Shown: piece by piece, positions 25,621 to 37,249 of the stretch
Layout of the letters: each line of letters starts with the position of its first letter
Position numbering within the stretch: the first letter of the stretch is position 1
From: Acinetobacter calcoaceticus
GTDB lineage: Bacteria; Pseudomonadota; Gammaproteobacteria; Pseudomonadales; Moraxellaceae
Direction: 5' to 3'
DNA length: 64,000 nt
NCBI RefSeq assembly: GCF_016508255.1
Contig: NZ_JADVKT010000002.1
Span: forward strand, 248,001 to 312,000
Made by a program: the position numbers and the translations under genes
Notes under the pieces: model-generated
Told to the model about the DNA's origin: nothing
Databases searched by the model: none
What the model saw: only the letters and a program-made list of their open reading frames with translations

Positions 25621-27094
25621 TACTCAATCTGCAGCAATGCCACTTGTTGAAAATGAACAAGTTAATCTTTTAGATTCGATTGTTGAAGAAAGCCGTATTG
25701 CCCGGAATGAAGAAGAACATTCGCGTGCAAAAAGCTTAATCGGTGAGCTTGCCAAAGAAGTGATGGCAGGAACAATTACAGTTTCTGAAAATATGACTTT
25801 ATCAATTGATAAGCGTATTGCAGAAATTGATGCACTGATTTCAAATCAATTAAGTCAGATCATGCACAATGAGCAATTCCAAAAGATTGAGTCAACTTGG
25901 CGTGGTCTTTACTACTTCTGTCAAGAAACACCATCTAATCCTCTTATTAAAATTCGTATGTTAAATACGACTAAAAAAGAGTTGGTAAAAGATTTTCAAG
26001 GTGCTACTGATTTTGATCAAAGTACTTTGTTTAAAAAAATCTATGAAGAAGAGTATGGGTCTTTTGGTGGTGCGCCATATTCAGCACTAATTGGTGATTT
26101 TGAGTTTGATCGTACGCCTTCTGATATGTATTTGCTTGAGCAAATCTCTCACGTTGCCGCAGCAGCTCATGCACCATTTGTTTCCGCTGCTAGCCCAAGC
26201 ATTCTCGGTCTAGAGTCATTTACAGATATTGATCGTCCTAGAGATGTTTCAAAAATCTTTGAAACGGCTGAATATGTTCAATGGCGTTCATTCCGTGACA
26301 GTGAAGATTCTCGTTATGTTGCATTAACATTGCCGCATGTTCTTGGTCGTCTTCCTTATCATCCAAAAGAAGGAACAGCGACAGAAGGCTTTAACTTTGC
26401 TGAAGATGTTTCGGGTGCAAACCACAACGAATATTTGTGGATGAATGCTGCTTATGCTTTTGGTACTCGTTTAACGAATGCATTTGATATGCACGGTTGG
26501 TGTGCCGCAATTCGTGGTGTTGAAGGTGGTGGTTTAGTCGAAGGCTTGCCAGTTCATACTTTTAAAACACAAGATGGCGAAGTGGTATTCAAGTGCCCAA
26601 CAGAAATTGCGATTACTGATCGCCGTGAAAAAGAACTAAGCGATTTGGGCTTTATTCCTTTAGTGCATTGTAAAAATACTGATTACGCTGCTTTCTTTGG
26701 CGCGCAATCAACTCAAAAACCTAAAAAATATGACAATGATACAGCAAATGCTAACTCTGCTTTATCAAGTCAAATTCAGTACATCATGGCCGTTTCACGT
26801 ATTGCTCATTATCTAAAAGCAATGATGAGGGATAAGGTGGGTAGCTTTGCTTCTGCTGGAAATGTTGAAGCATTCTTAAATGAGTGGTTGTCACAGTATG
26901 TATTGCTTGATGATGGCGCTTCTCAAGAAGCGAAAGCTCAATACCCTCTTCGTGAAGCGTCTGTAAAAGTTGTAGAAGATCCTGCTCAACCAGGTCACTA
27001 CAAGTCTGTGGTTTTCTTACGACCACACTTCCAGCTGGATGAGTTGTCAGTTTCTTTGCGACTTGTCACTGAGTTGCCTCAGTCCTCAAATTAA
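25613..27094 (+). CDS. tssC: T6SS contractile sheath large subunit TssC
   Basis: 493 residues with TssC/VipB marks: S-T-W-R-G-L-Y-Y-F, G-D-F-E-F, F-M/W-R-S-F-R-D-S-E-D-S-R-Y-V and P-L-R-E-A near the end. I chose the ATG at 25613 over an upstream in-frame start: it has GGAGG (25602-25606) at good distance and overlaps the tssB stop, so both sheath subunits are made in a coupled way. Confidence 0.96.
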   Translation: MNNTQSAAMPLVENEQVNLLDSIVEESRIARNEEEHSRAKSLIGELAKEVMAGTITVSENMTLSIDKRIAEIDALISNQLSQIMHNEQFQKIESTWRGLYYFCQETPSNPLIKIRMLNTTKKELVKDFQGATDFDQSTLFKKIYEEEYGSFGGAPYSALIGDFEFDRTPSDMYLLEQISHVAAAAHAPFVSAASPSILGLESFTDIDRPRDVSKIFETAEYVQWRSFRDSEDSRYVALTLPHVLGRLPYHPKEGTATEGFNFAEDVSGANHNEYLWMNAAYAFGTRLTNAFDMHGWCAAIRGVEGGGLVEGLPVHTFKTQDGEVVFKCPTEIAITDRREKELSDLGFIPLVHCKNTDYAAFFGAQSTQKPKKYDNDTANANSALSSQIQYIMAVSRIAHYLKAMMRDKVGSFASAGNVEAFLNEWLSQYVLLDDGASQEAKAQYPLREASVKVVEDPAQPGHYKSVVFLRPHFQLDELSVSLRLVTELPQSSN

Positions 27095-27143
27095 TAAAGG
27101 TCAGCGAAAGAATAACTTTAAATTAAAAATAGGAAAGTTCTAA

Positions 27144-27647
27144 ATGAAAGATATATACGTTGAGTTTCGCGGTAAATATAAAGTTGATGGCGAGTCTCGT
27201 GACTCTGAGCACAAAGGCTGGTTAGAAGTTAACTCTTGGTCTCACAACATTCGTCAACCTAAATCTGCTACTTCAAGTAGTGTTGGTGGTCATACTGCTG
27301 AACGTGTTGAACATTCAGATATGCTTTTTATTAAAGACCTAGATGCAACTAGCCCGAAATTATGGGAAGCATGTTCAGCTGGTTATACATTTGATGAAGT
27401 ACAAATTGATTTTTATCGTGCGAATGGCGATAAACGTATCAAGTACTTACAAATTAAATTGAAGCATGTTCTAGTTTCTAGTGTAACTCCAACAGTTAAC
27501 GAAGAAGGTGTTCCAACTGAAGCGTTTGGTTTGAAATACGCAGCTGTTGAGTGGACATATAATCAACAAGATATTAACGGTACTGCTAAGGGTGCTGTTA
27601 CTAAGAAATGGTCACTTTCTAATAATACTGCTTCTTACGCAGCATAA
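27144..27647 (+). CDS. hcp: T6SS inner tube protein Hcp
   Basis: 167 residues of the Hcp1 family: K-D-I-Y-V-E-F-R-G-K-Y-K-V-D-G-E at the start, G-W-L-E-V-N-S-W-S, and H-V-L-V-S-S-V. It forms hexameric rings of the tube and is secreted in bulk. A 49-bp leader with AGGAAAG precedes it, and a strong hairpin lies 20 bp behind the stop. Both suggest that its level is set apart from its neighbours. Confidence 0.96.
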   Translation: MKDIYVEFRGKYKVDGESRDSEHKGWLEVNSWSHNIRQPKSATSSSVGGHTAERVEHSDMLFIKDLDATSPKLWEACSAGYTFDEVQIDFYRANGDKRIKYLQIKLKHVLVSSVTPTVNEEGVPTEAFGLKYAAVEWTYNQQDINGTAKGAVTKKWSLSNNTASYAA

Positions 27648-27666
27648 TGATTTAAGTGAATATTTG

Positions 27667-27695
27667 GCAGGGGCTGACATAAAGTTAGCCTCTGC
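27667..27695 (+). other. Strong RNA hairpin in the hcp-tssE gap
   Basis: The stem GCAGGGGCT (27667-27675) pairs with AGCCTCTGC (27687-27695) with one G-U pair. It is extended inward by GAC/GTT to give 12 pairs around a 5-base loop. No U-run follows, so it is more likely an mRNA stabiliser or processing end for hcp than a full terminator. Confidence 0.6.
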
Positions 27696-27725
27696 TGTCT
27701 TTAAGCATGCTTGTTGTGAACTCCA

Positions 27726-28202
27726 ATGAATTTAGATCGGCTTTATCCATACGGATTTCGTTCAACTTTGTTTGATCGTTTAATTCCTGAAAGTGAAGAC
27801 TATGCAAAAGGTCTTTCTATTCAGCAATTAAGGGAATCGGTAGCAAAAGATTTAGAAGACTTGCTGAATAGTCGGGTCGCTAAATTGGACCATGTAGTCG
27901 ATGATTATCCGCTAGTTAAAAAATCTATACTTCAGTTCGGGATTATTGATTTTGTGGGGCTTTCTACAGCCAATCCGCTAGATCGAGACAAGATTTGCCA
28001 ATCTATTGAACAATCAATTGCAGCTCACGAACCTAGACTAAGACAAATACGGGTAGAGATGTTGTTGGATGGACATAATATGGGGGCATTATGTTTAAGT
28101 ATTCAAGCTTATCTAAATATTCATCCACTGTATGAACCTGTCGTTTTTGATGCATTGCTAAAACCGACAACTCAACAATATGTAATTTCAGCGAGAACCT
28201 AA
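27726..28202 (+). CDS. tssE: T6SS baseplate protein TssE (gp25-like)
   Basis: 158 residues with the gp25-like wedge fold. The central part has S-I-L-Q-F-G-I-I-D-F and E-P-R-L near residue 107, followed by the R-V-E-M-L-L-D strand. It connects the baseplate to the sheath. It lies in the order hcp-tssE-tssF-tssG, typical of the genus, and separated from hcp by the hairpin. Confidence 0.93.
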   Translation: MNLDRLYPYGFRSTLFDRLIPESEDYAKGLSIQQLRESVAKDLEDLLNSRVAKLDHVVDDYPLVKKSILQFGIIDFVGLSTANPLDRDKICQSIEQSIAAHEPRLRQIRVEMLLDGHNMGALCLSIQAYLNIHPLYEPVVFDALLKPTTQQYVISART

Positions 28203-28218
28203 GCGTAGTAGGTGTGTT

Positions 28219-30030
28219 GTGATAGAAGAGCTTTTACCGTTTTACGAAAAACAACTACAAGAATTTGGTCAGCAGTCTCGTGAATTTGCCCAAAAATATC
28301 CGAAAATTGCTCAGCGCTTATCTTTAAATCAAGAGCAGATTGATGACCCACATATTGAGCGTCTCATACAGGCGTTTTCATTAATTGCTGCTCGCATCGA
28401 TAAAAAACTTGCTGATAGTTATGATGTATTTACACGCTCCTTATTTGAGGTAATGTTTCCTCAATACTTACGACACTTTCCAGCTTGTTCAGTGGTGAGT
28501 TTCGAAGATATAAATAAAATCAAGCAGCTCATAGATGCCCATGTTGTGCCTGCGCACACAGTTTTGAAGTCTCGTAGTTTTAAGGGAGTTCAATGTGAGT
28601 TTAATACTACACAGGAAGTTAAATTACTCCCAATAACGTTACAAGCGCTAGAGTTTAAGAGTACACCAAGTGCGCATATGCATTTGAGTCAAAATGCGAC
28701 TTTAAGTTTTAAATTCGAAATTTTTAATCATGCCCATCTATGCTTGTTAAATGAAAAACTTCCTATTTATTTAGATGCAATTTCTAATTTTCCGCTTCAA
28801 GTACTAGATAGTATTTTTAAGAAGGGAACAACTTTTGCTATCCGGATAGGGCAGAAAGTTGTAGTGCTGGATAAAAATCCATTTGAATTAACAGGTTTTT
28901 CAGAGCAAGAAAGTCTATTACCTCTCGATCAGCATACTCATCATGCATATCGTTTGCTCATGGAATATTTCTGTTTTCCTGAAAAATTTAATTATCTTAA
29001 GCTAGATTTAGACTTTTTAAAAAATCTATCTCGAGAAAGTAGTGAGTTTGAGCTCTTGATTCATTTTAAATTAAATTTGAATGATCAGGCAGTGGTTCGA
29101 AATTATTCTGAGTTGAATGTTGCTAATTTTAAATTATTTACTACACCTGTAATTAATTTATTTGAAAAATATGCTGAACCTCAAAAAATCGTACACAAAC
29201 AATTAGAATATCCATTAATTACAGATGCGCATCATCCTGAGTTTTATCAAGTCTATTCAATTACTGAAATGAATATGGTGCGTGAAAAAACCAGTCAAGA
29301 AGAAAGTTATGTTCCTGTGCTGCCTTTTTTTGCGATGAGTCACTATCATACTGACACAGCTCGCTTTTTCTATTCGGTAAATTATCAAAAACTACAACTG
29401 AATTTCGTTGAAATGGGATATTCAATTATTTCTAAAAATTTAAATCCTTCTTCAATACGTTCAGATTTTATTAGTACAAAATTATTATGCTCAAATCGTG
29501 ACTTGCCACATGAAGCTTTAGGGCAGTCTAATAATATATTGAATTTAAATGATAGTAGTTTAGCCAGACGTGCAATTGTTTTAAAAAGACCTACAAAACC
29601 TTATCAATTTGGACAAAGCCAGAGTGAGCAGTGGCGTGTCATTTCGCACCTTTCATTAAATAGTTTAGCTTTAATGAAAGGTGATGCCGTATCTCATATT
29701 AAAGAGCTACTTGCTTTATATAACTTGCCGTTATCAAAAGAAAATTATCTTATTATTGAATCAGTTAAGCAGCTTGAATTTTCACTTACTCACAAACTAG
29801 TAGATGGTAAACCATTCCCAATGTTTGTAAGGGGGGTGAAGGCCGAGTTGCAAATTGATTCATCTGTATTTAGAGGGCATAGCCTATACATTTTTAGCCA
29901 ATTGTTAAGTCGTGTTTTTAATTTAAAGGTTCAAATTAATAGTTTTGTTGATTTGGTTGTTAAGGATTATTCATCTCAGCAGGAGTTATACCAATGCAGT
30001 CAGAACGTTGGTGGCAAGACTCTTCTATAA
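28219..30030 (+). CDS. tssF: T6SS baseplate protein TssF
   Basis: 603 residues. The family start is seen: L-L-P-F-Y-E-K-Q-L-Q-E-F, then F-A-Q-K-Y-P-K-I-A-Q-R-L, then D-P-H-I-E-R-L-I-Q-A-F. It forms wedges with TssE, TssG and TssK. The start is GTG at 28219. The last 37 bp overlap tssG in another frame, so the partners are coupled. Confidence 0.94.
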   Translation: MIEELLPFYEKQLQEFGQQSREFAQKYPKIAQRLSLNQEQIDDPHIERLIQAFSLIAARIDKKLADSYDVFTRSLFEVMFPQYLRHFPACSVVSFEDINKIKQLIDAHVVPAHTVLKSRSFKGVQCEFNTTQEVKLLPITLQALEFKSTPSAHMHLSQNATLSFKFEIFNHAHLCLLNEKLPIYLDAISNFPLQVLDSIFKKGTTFAIRIGQKVVVLDKNPFELTGFSEQESLLPLDQHTHHAYRLLMEYFCFPEKFNYLKLDLDFLKNLSRESSEFELLIHFKLNLNDQAVVRNYSELNVANFKLFTTPVINLFEKYAEPQKIVHKQLEYPLITDAHHPEFYQVYSITEMNMVREKTSQEESYVPVLPFFAMSHYHTDTARFFYSVNYQKLQLNFVEMGYSIISKNLNPSSIRSDFISTKLLCSNRDLPHEALGQSNNILNLNDSSLARRAIVLKRPTKPYQFGQSQSEQWRVISHLSLNSLALMKGDAVSHIKELLALYNLPLSKENYLIIESVKQLEFSLTHKLVDGKPFPMFVRGVKAELQIDSSVFRGHSLYIFSQLLSRVFNLKVQINSFVDLVVKDYSSQQELYQCSQNVGGKTLL

Positions 30031-30992
30031 CAGCTGAGTTGTTTACAAAGCCAAAGTCTTTTGAATTTATTCAAGCAACACGTCTATTAAGGCACGATTC
30101 AGATTGTGCAGTTAGTTCATCTTGGAGTGATCATTTTAAATTTGAGACATCCTTTAATTTAAATTTCCCTGCTACTGAAATTGAAAATTTAGAATTATCG
30201 GATGAAAGGGTTTATATCACGAATTTAATTGTTGGTCTTACGGGCATACAAGGCGCTTTACCTTATACATATACCAATAAAATTAAGCAGGCCCCACGTC
30301 AGCAAAGAGCTGAAACTAAAGAGTTCCTGAGCTTATTTAACCATAAGCTTACTGCTCAATATGTTGAGTCCAGCATTGTATATAATTTGCCAATTCGATA
30401 TGAGACCGAGCATAAAAATGATTATTTAGATATTTTGCATGCCTTGAATGGATATGTACGCTCGCAACATCAGCAAACAGAACTTGATGACTATTTTGCC
30501 GAGTTTTCAGGATTAATGCAGGGCCAGAATAATACAGTTCATGCATTAAAAACAATGTTGTCCTGTATTTTTAAACATGAAATTACGATTAAAGAGTTTA
30601 TACAAGAATCTTTTAAATTGGCGAGTGATCAGTTAACGACTTTAGGTGGAAGTCAACCGAGCCTACTTGGTATTAATACATTTTGTGGTGAAACCATTCA
30701 GCAAATTGATGGAAAAATTGAAATTCAGATTGGCCCACTAAAACGTCAACAATATTTAAATTTCCTTCCAAATCAAGAGTTAAGTTTAAAACTAAAAAAA
30801 ATTGTAGAAACTTGGTGTAGCCCAACTTTATCGATAGATCTTCGACTCGTATTAGATGAGTCTGAAATACAGCCTATTTGTCTAACCCATCATAATCAAA
30901 GTGGTTTGGGACAAGGTTCTTTTCTTATATCACAACAACCTAAAGTGCATAGTCATGAAACTTGCTATAGCCTTATTGGAGAGAAAATATGA
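29994..30992 (+). CDS. tssG: T6SS baseplate protein TssG
   Basis: 332 residues with F-E-F-I-Q-A-T-R-L-L near residue 25 and G-I-Q-G-A-L-P-Y-T-Y-T. It binds TssF in the baseplate wedge. AGGAG at 29981-29985 inside tssF serves as its ribosome site. The stop overlaps the next start as ATGA. Confidence 0.93.
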   Translation: MQSERWWQDSSITAELFTKPKSFEFIQATRLLRHDSDCAVSSSWSDHFKFETSFNLNFPATEIENLELSDERVYITNLIVGLTGIQGALPYTYTNKIKQAPRQQRAETKEFLSLFNHKLTAQYVESSIVYNLPIRYETEHKNDYLDILHALNGYVRSQHQQTELDDYFAEFSGLMQGQNNTVHALKTMLSCIFKHEITIKEFIQESFKLASDQLTTLGGSQPSLLGINTFCGETIQQIDGKIEIQIGPLKRQQYLNFLPNQELSLKLKKIVETWCSPTLSIDLRLVLDESEIQPICLTHHNQSGLGQGSFLISQQPKVHSHETCYSLIGEKI

Positions 30993-32398
30993 TTAAAAAA
31001 ATATTACTCTCATTTATTGCTATTTTTACAGTGGTTAGTGGAATTATTATTTTCTACTGGCGTGACGTTCAATATAATCCTGATAAAGGTGATTTTTTCC
31101 TTTATTTCTTGATGTTACCAGCAATTATTACACTGGCGATCTTATCGCCATGGTTAATTTATAGTGCTTATAAAACTTATAAAGACAAGAAAGAACAGGC
31201 TACAAGTCAAAATAACGATGAAGCTAATCAAAAACAAACCGCGGTAACAGATGCACCACTCGAACAGCTAGATTTCAATATTTACTCTGCTTTTGCGGTG
31301 CATGCATTGGGTGAGAATGAAAGTATTATTGAGCAGCTACAAAACTTCAGAAGTCCAGAGTTAGATGATCAACTGTTAAATGCTTATGGCTTGCCTCTTT
31401 TATCTTACCGTATTAAGCATCTAGATGATGTTGATCATGCGGAGAATGATTACTCATCTCCACGACAAGTTCGTATGATGTCATTAATGCAACAACAATT
31501 AGAACAAAATATAGAAAATTTATATCTTCTCGCAGAGCATTTAAAACGTTCAACTTTATTTTATGAATCAAAGCAAGCTCGTGAATATCATATGCATCCG
31601 GCATGGGTTGATCCCGAGTCTGAATATGATGATGTCCAAATGCCAATCGTAGAAGTTTATCGTTTAAATCGCTTAAATCTACATATCCTTCTTTCGGAGG
31701 ATTTATTACATATCTGGAATGATGACCAAAGTAATGAATTAATTTTAGAGTTCTTTACTGAGATTGGTATTCCTGCTCAAAAGATCCATATTGAATATCA
31801 TTTTTTTGGAGAGCGATTAGCTTACCAAGAGTTAATACATTTATTAAAAGGTATTCATAAAAGAGAGCATGAGATGTTCTTTTTAGTCGTGGCTGATTCT
31901 GAAGTTGATCAAGATCTAATCGATGAAAAATCTTGGATAATTAAAGATTATGTTCCTGCTGAATTTGCAGCAAGCTGTTTACTTGCAGATCCTTTAGTGA
32001 AAATTCAAGAATTAGAACCTACTAAAGATCTGAAAGTCATTATAGGTCAACAAGATACAGCGAAGCTTTTTACCAATTTTGAATTTCATGATTTACCTCA
32101 GCATGAAGGTGAAGAACCTTATGTGCTGATATTGTCAGATCAGATGGATATAAAAGTTTCGAAGAAATTGCAGCAACACTTTCTTCAAACACCTGTAGAG
32201 CCGCATCACTATATTTATGTGAAATCTTCATTAGGGCATACCCAGAATTTAGCTGATATTTATGGCTTTATGCTGAGTATGCATTTTCCTGAACATATCA
32301 CTCCTTTTATCTTTGGCGAAAATACGGTGTCAGCACATACATTTGTGCAGCATGTCACTGAAAATTCAAAAGATGATGTGATGGTGTTGAATAACTAA
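30989..32398 (+). CDS. T6SS-associated membrane protein between tssG and tssM
   Basis: 469 residues: two N-terminal membrane helices (about 5-22 and 38-58), a charged linker, then a large soluble domain of about 380 residues with H-P-A-W-V-D-P-E and L-H-I-L-L-S-E-D-L-L. No enzyme motif is seen. It overlaps tssG by 4 bp and precedes tssM. In Acinetobacter this slot holds a genus-typical accessory gene. It could help the TssL-TssM membrane complex, which lacks a TssJ here (inference). Confidence 0.75.
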   Translation: MIKKILLSFIAIFTVVSGIIIFYWRDVQYNPDKGDFFLYFLMLPAIITLAILSPWLIYSAYKTYKDKKEQATSQNNDEANQKQTAVTDAPLEQLDFNIYSAFAVHALGENESIIEQLQNFRSPELDDQLLNAYGLPLLSYRIKHLDDVDHAENDYSSPRQVRMMSLMQQQLEQNIENLYLLAEHLKRSTLFYESKQAREYHMHPAWVDPESEYDDVQMPIVEVYRLNRLNLHILLSEDLLHIWNDDQSNELILEFFTEIGIPAQKIHIEYHFFGERLAYQELIHLLKGIHKREHEMFFLVVADSEVDQDLIDEKSWIIKDYVPAEFAASCLLADPLVKIQELEPTKDLKVIIGQQDTAKLFTNFEFHDLPQHEGEEPYVLILSDQMDIKVSKKLQQHFLQTPVEPHHYIYVKSSLGHTQNLADIYGFMLSMHFPEHITPFIFGENTVSAHTFVQHVTENSKDDVMVLNN

Positions 32399-32428
32399 TT
32401 TAAACTTTGGACTTAGAACGAGAATAGA

Positions 32429-35400
32429 ATGCATACAATTTTAGGCTACTTGTGGCAGTACATCACGAATCCTAAAGCAATTATCGCCTTGTCATTGTTC
32501 GTGGCATTGATGTCTTCATACACTTCAATTCCTCGCCATATATTCTGGGCTTTAGCAACTGCCTATGCTTTGGGTCTTATAGTTTATGGTATCTATTGGC
32601 TTATTCAACGAAGAAAGCATGCTGCTCAAGGTGAAGAACTAGCTGAGGCGATTGAAAAAGATAATCAAGCTGAATATGGGAAAAATAAAGATAAAGAAGA
32701 GCTTCAGCTTGTTAGCCAACAAATGAAAGAATCAATCCAACTGATTCGTAAATCTAAGTTGGGTGATAAAAAAGGGAATGCAGCACTCTATGAGCTTCCT
32801 TGGTATATGGTTATTGGTAACCCGGCTGCAGGTAAAAGTTCAGCTATTTATAATTCTGGTTTAAAGTTTCCTTTTGAAGAAACGCATCAAAAAATGGTAT
32901 CTGCTGGTTTAAGTGGTACTCGAAATTGTGACTGGTTTTTCTCTACAGAAGGTATTTTACTCGATACGGCTGGTCGCTATTCTGTTTATAGCGAAGATCA
33001 TTCTGAGTGGTTAGGTTTCTTAAATATTCTAAAAAAGAACCGTTCTAAAGCTCCGGTCAATGGTTTGATTCTGATTGTTAGTATTGCTGAGTTGATTAGC
33101 CAAAGTCCTGAAAACTCTTTAAAGCTTGCTAAAAATTTACGTGCTCGTATTCAAGATTTAACTGAGCGGTTGGAAGTTGTTGTTCCTGTCTATTTAGTCT
33201 TTTCAAAAATGGACTTGATTGCGGGCTTTACAGAGTTTTTTGAATTTTATGAAGCTCAGGAGTATAACCAAGCTTGGGGAGCGACGCTTCCGTATGACCA
33301 GAGTTCTTCGCATAATGCCGTAGATTTGTTCGAGAAGCATTACAATATTCTTTACGATGGTTTAAAAGGGGTGAGTTCGACTCATTTAAGTCGTCGTCAT
33401 TCGCAAAACATCTCACCAAGCGTAATGACTTTCCCGTTAGAATTTAAAACATTAAAACCAGCTTTAAAGAGCTTTATTGCTACACTTTTTGAAGATAATC
33501 CATATCAATTCCAACCTGTTTTCCGTGGGTTTTACTTCACTAGTGCTTTGCAAGAAGGTGTCATTGAAAGTCCAATGACAGAGCAAATTGCACAAGAATT
33601 TCAGCTTACTCAAATTGCTCAAAGTGATTTAAAAGATCATTCAAAAGTTACCCCTAACCACGGTTATTTCTTAAACGGTCTATTTTCAGATGTTATTTTA
33701 AAAGATAAAGATCTCGTTAAGCAGCATGTAAATACGGGCAGAAAACGTCAGCGCTACATTGCATTTATTGGTGCTTTGGCGGGTGTTTCAATTATTTTGG
33801 GTGTATGGGTTTGGTCATATCGCAATAACCAACAATTAGTTGCCGAAGTCCAAGCTGATTTAAATAAAGTTGTTCAACTAGAGAAAGCTTCGGGTCAGCA
33901 ATTGTCCACTCAGTTAGAAGCTTTACTTATTCTTCAAAGACGTCTACAGCAGTTAGATGAGTTTGATGAAAATAGACCACTTAAGTTTAGTTTTGGTTTG
34001 TATCAGGGCAATGAACTTCGTGAAAAGTTAAAAGCTGAATATTTAAAAGGCGTTAAGCAAATTGTCTTAATACCGACACAGCAAAATATTGCTCAATATT
34101 TGCAACGTGTAAAAAATAATGAAGCAACTTTAAAAGCCAATCATACGAATGTTGAGATTAAACAAACTGCTCAGGCTCAACAATATTTAGAACCTTCAGA
34201 CACAAATCCTCAAGATGCGTATAACGCATTAAAAGCATATTTGATGATGAGTAATCCGCAATATATGGATGCAAGTCATCTGAGTGATCAGGTTACACGT
34301 TTCTGGCGTTCTTGGCTTGATGCTAATAAAGGGCAAATGCCACGTGCAGATATGATTCAGGAAGCTGAACAGATCTTATCCTATGCAATGACTTTGGCGA
34401 ATGATAAACAATTCCCAATTTTAGAGGCAGATTCGCAAATTGTTGATCAAACACGTCAAGTGTTGCTCTCTGTTGTGAGAGGAATGCCTGCGCGTGATCG
34501 TGTTTATAACGAAATAAAAATGCGTGCTGCGGTACGTTTCCCTGCGCTGACTGTAAGCCAGATCGTTGGTGAAGCAAATAAAAATGTTGTATTGGGTAGT
34601 TATGCATTGCCGGGCGTATTTACCCAAAAAGCATGGAATGATTATGTAGAAAAAGCCATTGAAGCAGCTGCTGATAAACCAACAGATAGTAAGGACTGGG
34701 TATTAAATAGCCGTCAGTCTGATGATTTAACTTTCTCAGGCAGCCCTGAACAAATTAGAAAGCAACTTACCGCACTCTATAAGCAAGAATATATTGCTGA
34801 ATGGAGAAAATTCTTAGGTGGCATTCATTATGCAAAAGCGGGCCAATTTACTCAGCAAGTAAAAAATATTGATGTTTTGGGTGAGCCGCAAAACTCTCCG
34901 ATTAGAACCTTAATTGAAAGGGTAGCGATCGAAACAAACTGGGATAATCCAGTTGTTCAAGCAGAGCTAGCAGCCCCACAAAAAGGATTTGTTGCTTGGT
35001 TTAAACGTAAAGTTTTAAATCATGATGATAAGCAGGTTGCTAACCAAGTGGCAACTAATGCTCAAGGTGCTATTTCTCAAGAATACCAAATGTTCTACCA
35101 GTTGGTTCGCAAACGTGATGATCAACAAGGTAAATCATTACTTGATGAATATATGACAAATTTAGCTCTAGTTCGTAGCAAGTTTAACGAGCTTAAGAAT
35201 GCAGGTGAAGTTGGACCTAATGTGATGACATTAGTCAAGCAAACCCTTAATGAGCAAACTTCTGTATTTAATCAAACGCAAAAAATTGTAGATGAAAAAA
35301 TGGCGGTTGGTTTCAATGAAATTGATCAGCGATTACTACAAAAATTAGTGGTTAGTCCACTTACACAGGCTTTCGAGAGTTTAATTACACCTACGCAAGA

Positions 35401-36250
35401 CGAAATTAATAAATTATGGGTCATGCAAGCTTATCAGCCATTTACAGCAAATCTTGCTAAGAAATATCCATTCAATTCATCGGCTTCTTTACAAGCTACA
35501 AGTAGTGAAATTGGTCAAATCTTGGGTGAAAATGGCAGTATTTCTCGCTTTGTAAAAGAAAATCTTGATCCATTTGTGATTCGTCGTGGTTATACGTTAA
35601 CGTCTAAGACATGGAAAGATTTAGGAATTAGTTTAAATCCTCAATTTGTCATGAGTTTCCAAAGATATGTGACACCATCTAATGGCATGGCAACTGGTGA
35701 GTTAAATAGTCAAGCTCCAGCCGCTCCTGCAACCAATCAATCTAACTTCCAGTTCTATCCAATTCCAAATCCACAATTGATTTCATATACAGTTGATATT
35801 GATGGTCAGCGTATGACTTATGAAAATGGTGTGCAGCAGTGGGTTAACTTTATTTGGCCAAATCCAGGCAGCATTCCAGGTGCTCGTATTACCGCAGTAG
35901 ATTTACAGGGTCAAACGCACACTATTTTTGATGAGCCAGGTGAATACGGTATTAACCGTTTAATTGATAGCGCTCAGCGTAAAGAACAAAATGGTGGATT
36001 TGAAATGCTTTGGCGTAGTAAGACCGACCCAGCATTATCTGTAAAAATGAATTTCCGTCTAATTAGTAGTAATTCAGGCAGTATTGGTTCAAGCCGTGGT
36101 TATGCGGGTATGCAACTGGTTGAGAAAGTCACTGCCGATAAAGCCGCTCTAGTGGTTTCTGCTCAGCAGGCACCAGCTCAAGCAGCACCAGCAAAAACAG
36201 GAAATCCTGTTTCAGCAATCGCTCAGCCTTCTTCGGGAGTTAAGCCATGA
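32429..36250 (+). CDS. tssM: T6SS inner-membrane complex protein TssM (IcmF)
   Basis: 1273 residues. Two N-terminal helices are followed by a cytoplasmic NTPase-like domain with an intact Walker A (G-N-P-A-A-G-K-S, residues 130-137). A third helix near residue 450 ([12 protein letters not shown]) follows, then a long periplasmic part with the IcmF and DUF1215-type ending. It spans to the outer membrane in the membrane complex with TssL. The C-terminus ends in an Ala/Pro-rich tail. Confidence 0.95.
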   Translation: MHTILGYLWQYITNPKAIIALSLFVALMSSYTSIPRHIFWALATAYALGLIVYGIYWLIQRRKHAAQGEELAEAIEKDNQAEYGKNKDKEELQLVSQQMKESIQLIRKSKLGDKKGNAALYELPWYMVIGNPAAGKSSAIYNSGLKFPFEETHQKMVSAGLSGTRNCDWFFSTEGILLDTAGRYSVYSEDHSEWLGFLNILKKNRSKAPVNGLILIVSIAELISQSPENSLKLAKNLRARIQDLTERLEVVVPVYLVFSKMDLIAGFTEFFEFYEAQEYNQAWGATLPYDQSSSHNAVDLFEKHYNILYDGLKGVSSTHLSRRHSQNISPSVMTFPLEFKTLKPALKSFIATLFEDNPYQFQPVFRGFYFTSALQEGVIESPMTEQIAQEFQLTQIAQSDLKDHSKVTPNHGYFLNGLFSDVILKDKDLVKQHVNTGRKRQRYIAFIGALAGVSIILGVWVWSYRNNQQLVAEVQADLNKVVQLEKASGQQLSTQLEALLILQRRLQQLDEFDENRPLKFSFGLYQGNELREKLKAEYLKGVKQIVLIPTQQNIAQYLQRVKNNEATLKANHTNVEIKQTAQAQQYLEPSDTNPQDAYNALKAYLMMSNPQYMDASHLSDQVTRFWRSWLDANKGQMPRADMIQEAEQILSYAMTLANDKQFPILEADSQIVDQTRQVLLSVVRGMPARDRVYNEIKMRAAVRFPALTVSQIVGEANKNVVLGSYALPGVFTQKAWNDYVEKAIEAAADKPTDSKDWVLNSRQSDDLTFSGSPEQIRKQLTALYKQEYIAEWRKFLGGIHYAKAGQFTQQVKNIDVLGEPQNSPIRTLIERVAIETNWDNPVVQAELAAPQKGFVAWFKRKVLNHDDKQVANQVATNAQGAISQEYQMFYQLVRKRDDQQGKSLLDEYMTNLALVRSKFNELKNAGEVGPNVMTLVKQTLNEQTSVFNQTQKIVDEKMAVGFNEIDQRLLQKLVVSPLTQAFESLITPTQDEINKLWVMQAYQPFTANLAKKYPFNSSASLQATSSEIGQILGENGSISRFVKENLDPFVIRRGYTLTSKTWKDLGISLNPQFVMSFQRYVTPSNGMATGELNSQAPAAPATNQSNFQFYPIPNPQLISYTVDIDGQRMTYENGVQQWVNFIWPNPGSIPGARITAVDLQGQTHTIFDEPGEYGINRLIDSAQRKEQNGGFEMLWRSKTDPALSVKMNFRLISSNSGSIGSSRGYAGMQLVEKVTADKAALVVSAQQAPAQAAPAKTGNPVSAIAQPSSGVKP

Positions 36251-36287
36251 CATGGAAAATAACCGCTATGCCAAAGGAGGAGCAATA

Positions 36288-37247
36288 ATGCAAACATTAA
36301 AAACAACTCCTCTGTATTATGGTAAAAGTCCAGCGCGGGGGGACTTCTTAAAAACAAAAGGTCAGTATGCCTTAATACAGGTACTTGATCAGTGGATTAC
36401 TGAGGCATTGGAATATGCAATGCAATCAGGTCTTTTTAAAGAAGCTTATAGCACCTTACCTTCACTGGATTTTTTTATTGCAAATCCAAAAGAAAATATG
36501 TTTTTAGTGGCGAATTTACTCGCAAGTGAAGATAGTTCAGGCCGATCTTTTCCAATGGTACTTAGCCATTTATTAGAAATTGATTTGCCTTATGAGAACT
36601 TGTTATATGCGCCATATAGCTATAAACATGTACTTGTTGATTTATTTCAAAACAATCGCACTTTAAAAGGAATTAAAGATTCAGATTTGTTACTTGGGAA
36701 ATTGAGTCACTTACAGAATCAAATTCAGGTTTTAACTGAACGAGAATGTGTCGGCTTCTATGAAAATCATACGATGCATTCATTTGCTCAATTGATGAAG
36801 TTGAGTATTTATGAACTAGCACAAAGTATGATTGGGCTAGGATTATTACTACAACCCATTTTACAAAATGGAACTAGTCGATTAAATAAAGTTTTAATTC
36901 TACCTATTAATAATCCTGCTTACAGTTATGAAATAGCGGCTTTTTGGGTCAGTATTATTTGCCGTTTTTTAAAGGAACATAATACTGAGGTACTCATAGG
37001 TTTGTTACATCGAGAGCAACCCGTATTATTCTTCGGTTTTCAAGGTGCTGATATTTTAGCCCTTAGCGATATTTTTACTCAGGATATGGATAGTAAACAC
37101 TGGGTTTCTTTAATAGAAGCTCAGTGGATTGATACTTATTTGGAGCAGGATGCTGGTTTAGCTACGCTAGAACAATCATTATGCCAACGACAGTTAAGTT
37201 TAAATCAAGGCTTAAAACTATTTAGACAGACTTTTTTGGGTGAATAA
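36288..37247 (+). CDS. tagF: T6SS accessory protein TagF
   Basis: 319 residues from the ATG at 36288, chosen because a perfect AAGGAGG stands 8 bases upstream; the open frame extends 12 codons further without a ribosome site. The start [13 protein letters not shown] is the TagF/PF09867 mark. In other bacteria TagF represses T6SS after translation, often with PppA or Fha. No kinase, phosphatase or Fha gene occurs in this window. Confidence 0.9.
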   Translation: MQTLKTTPLYYGKSPARGDFLKTKGQYALIQVLDQWITEALEYAMQSGLFKEAYSTLPSLDFFIANPKENMFLVANLLASEDSSGRSFPMVLSHLLEIDLPYENLLYAPYSYKHVLVDLFQNNRTLKGIKDSDLLLGKLSHLQNQIQVLTERECVGFYENHTMHSFAQLMKLSIYELAQSMIGLGLLLQPILQNGTSRLNKVLILPINNPAYSYEIAAFWVSIICRFLKEHNTEVLIGLLHREQPVLFFGFQGADILALSDIFTQDMDSKHWVSLIEAQWIDTYLEQDAGLATLEQSLCQRQLSLNQGLKLFRQTFLGE

Positions 37248-37249
37248 TA

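Noticed and set aside
27547..27729. 60-residue plus-strand frame across the hcp end
   Set aside because: It overlaps the hcp C-terminus and the hairpin and has no family character; the hairpin explains the non-coding bases.
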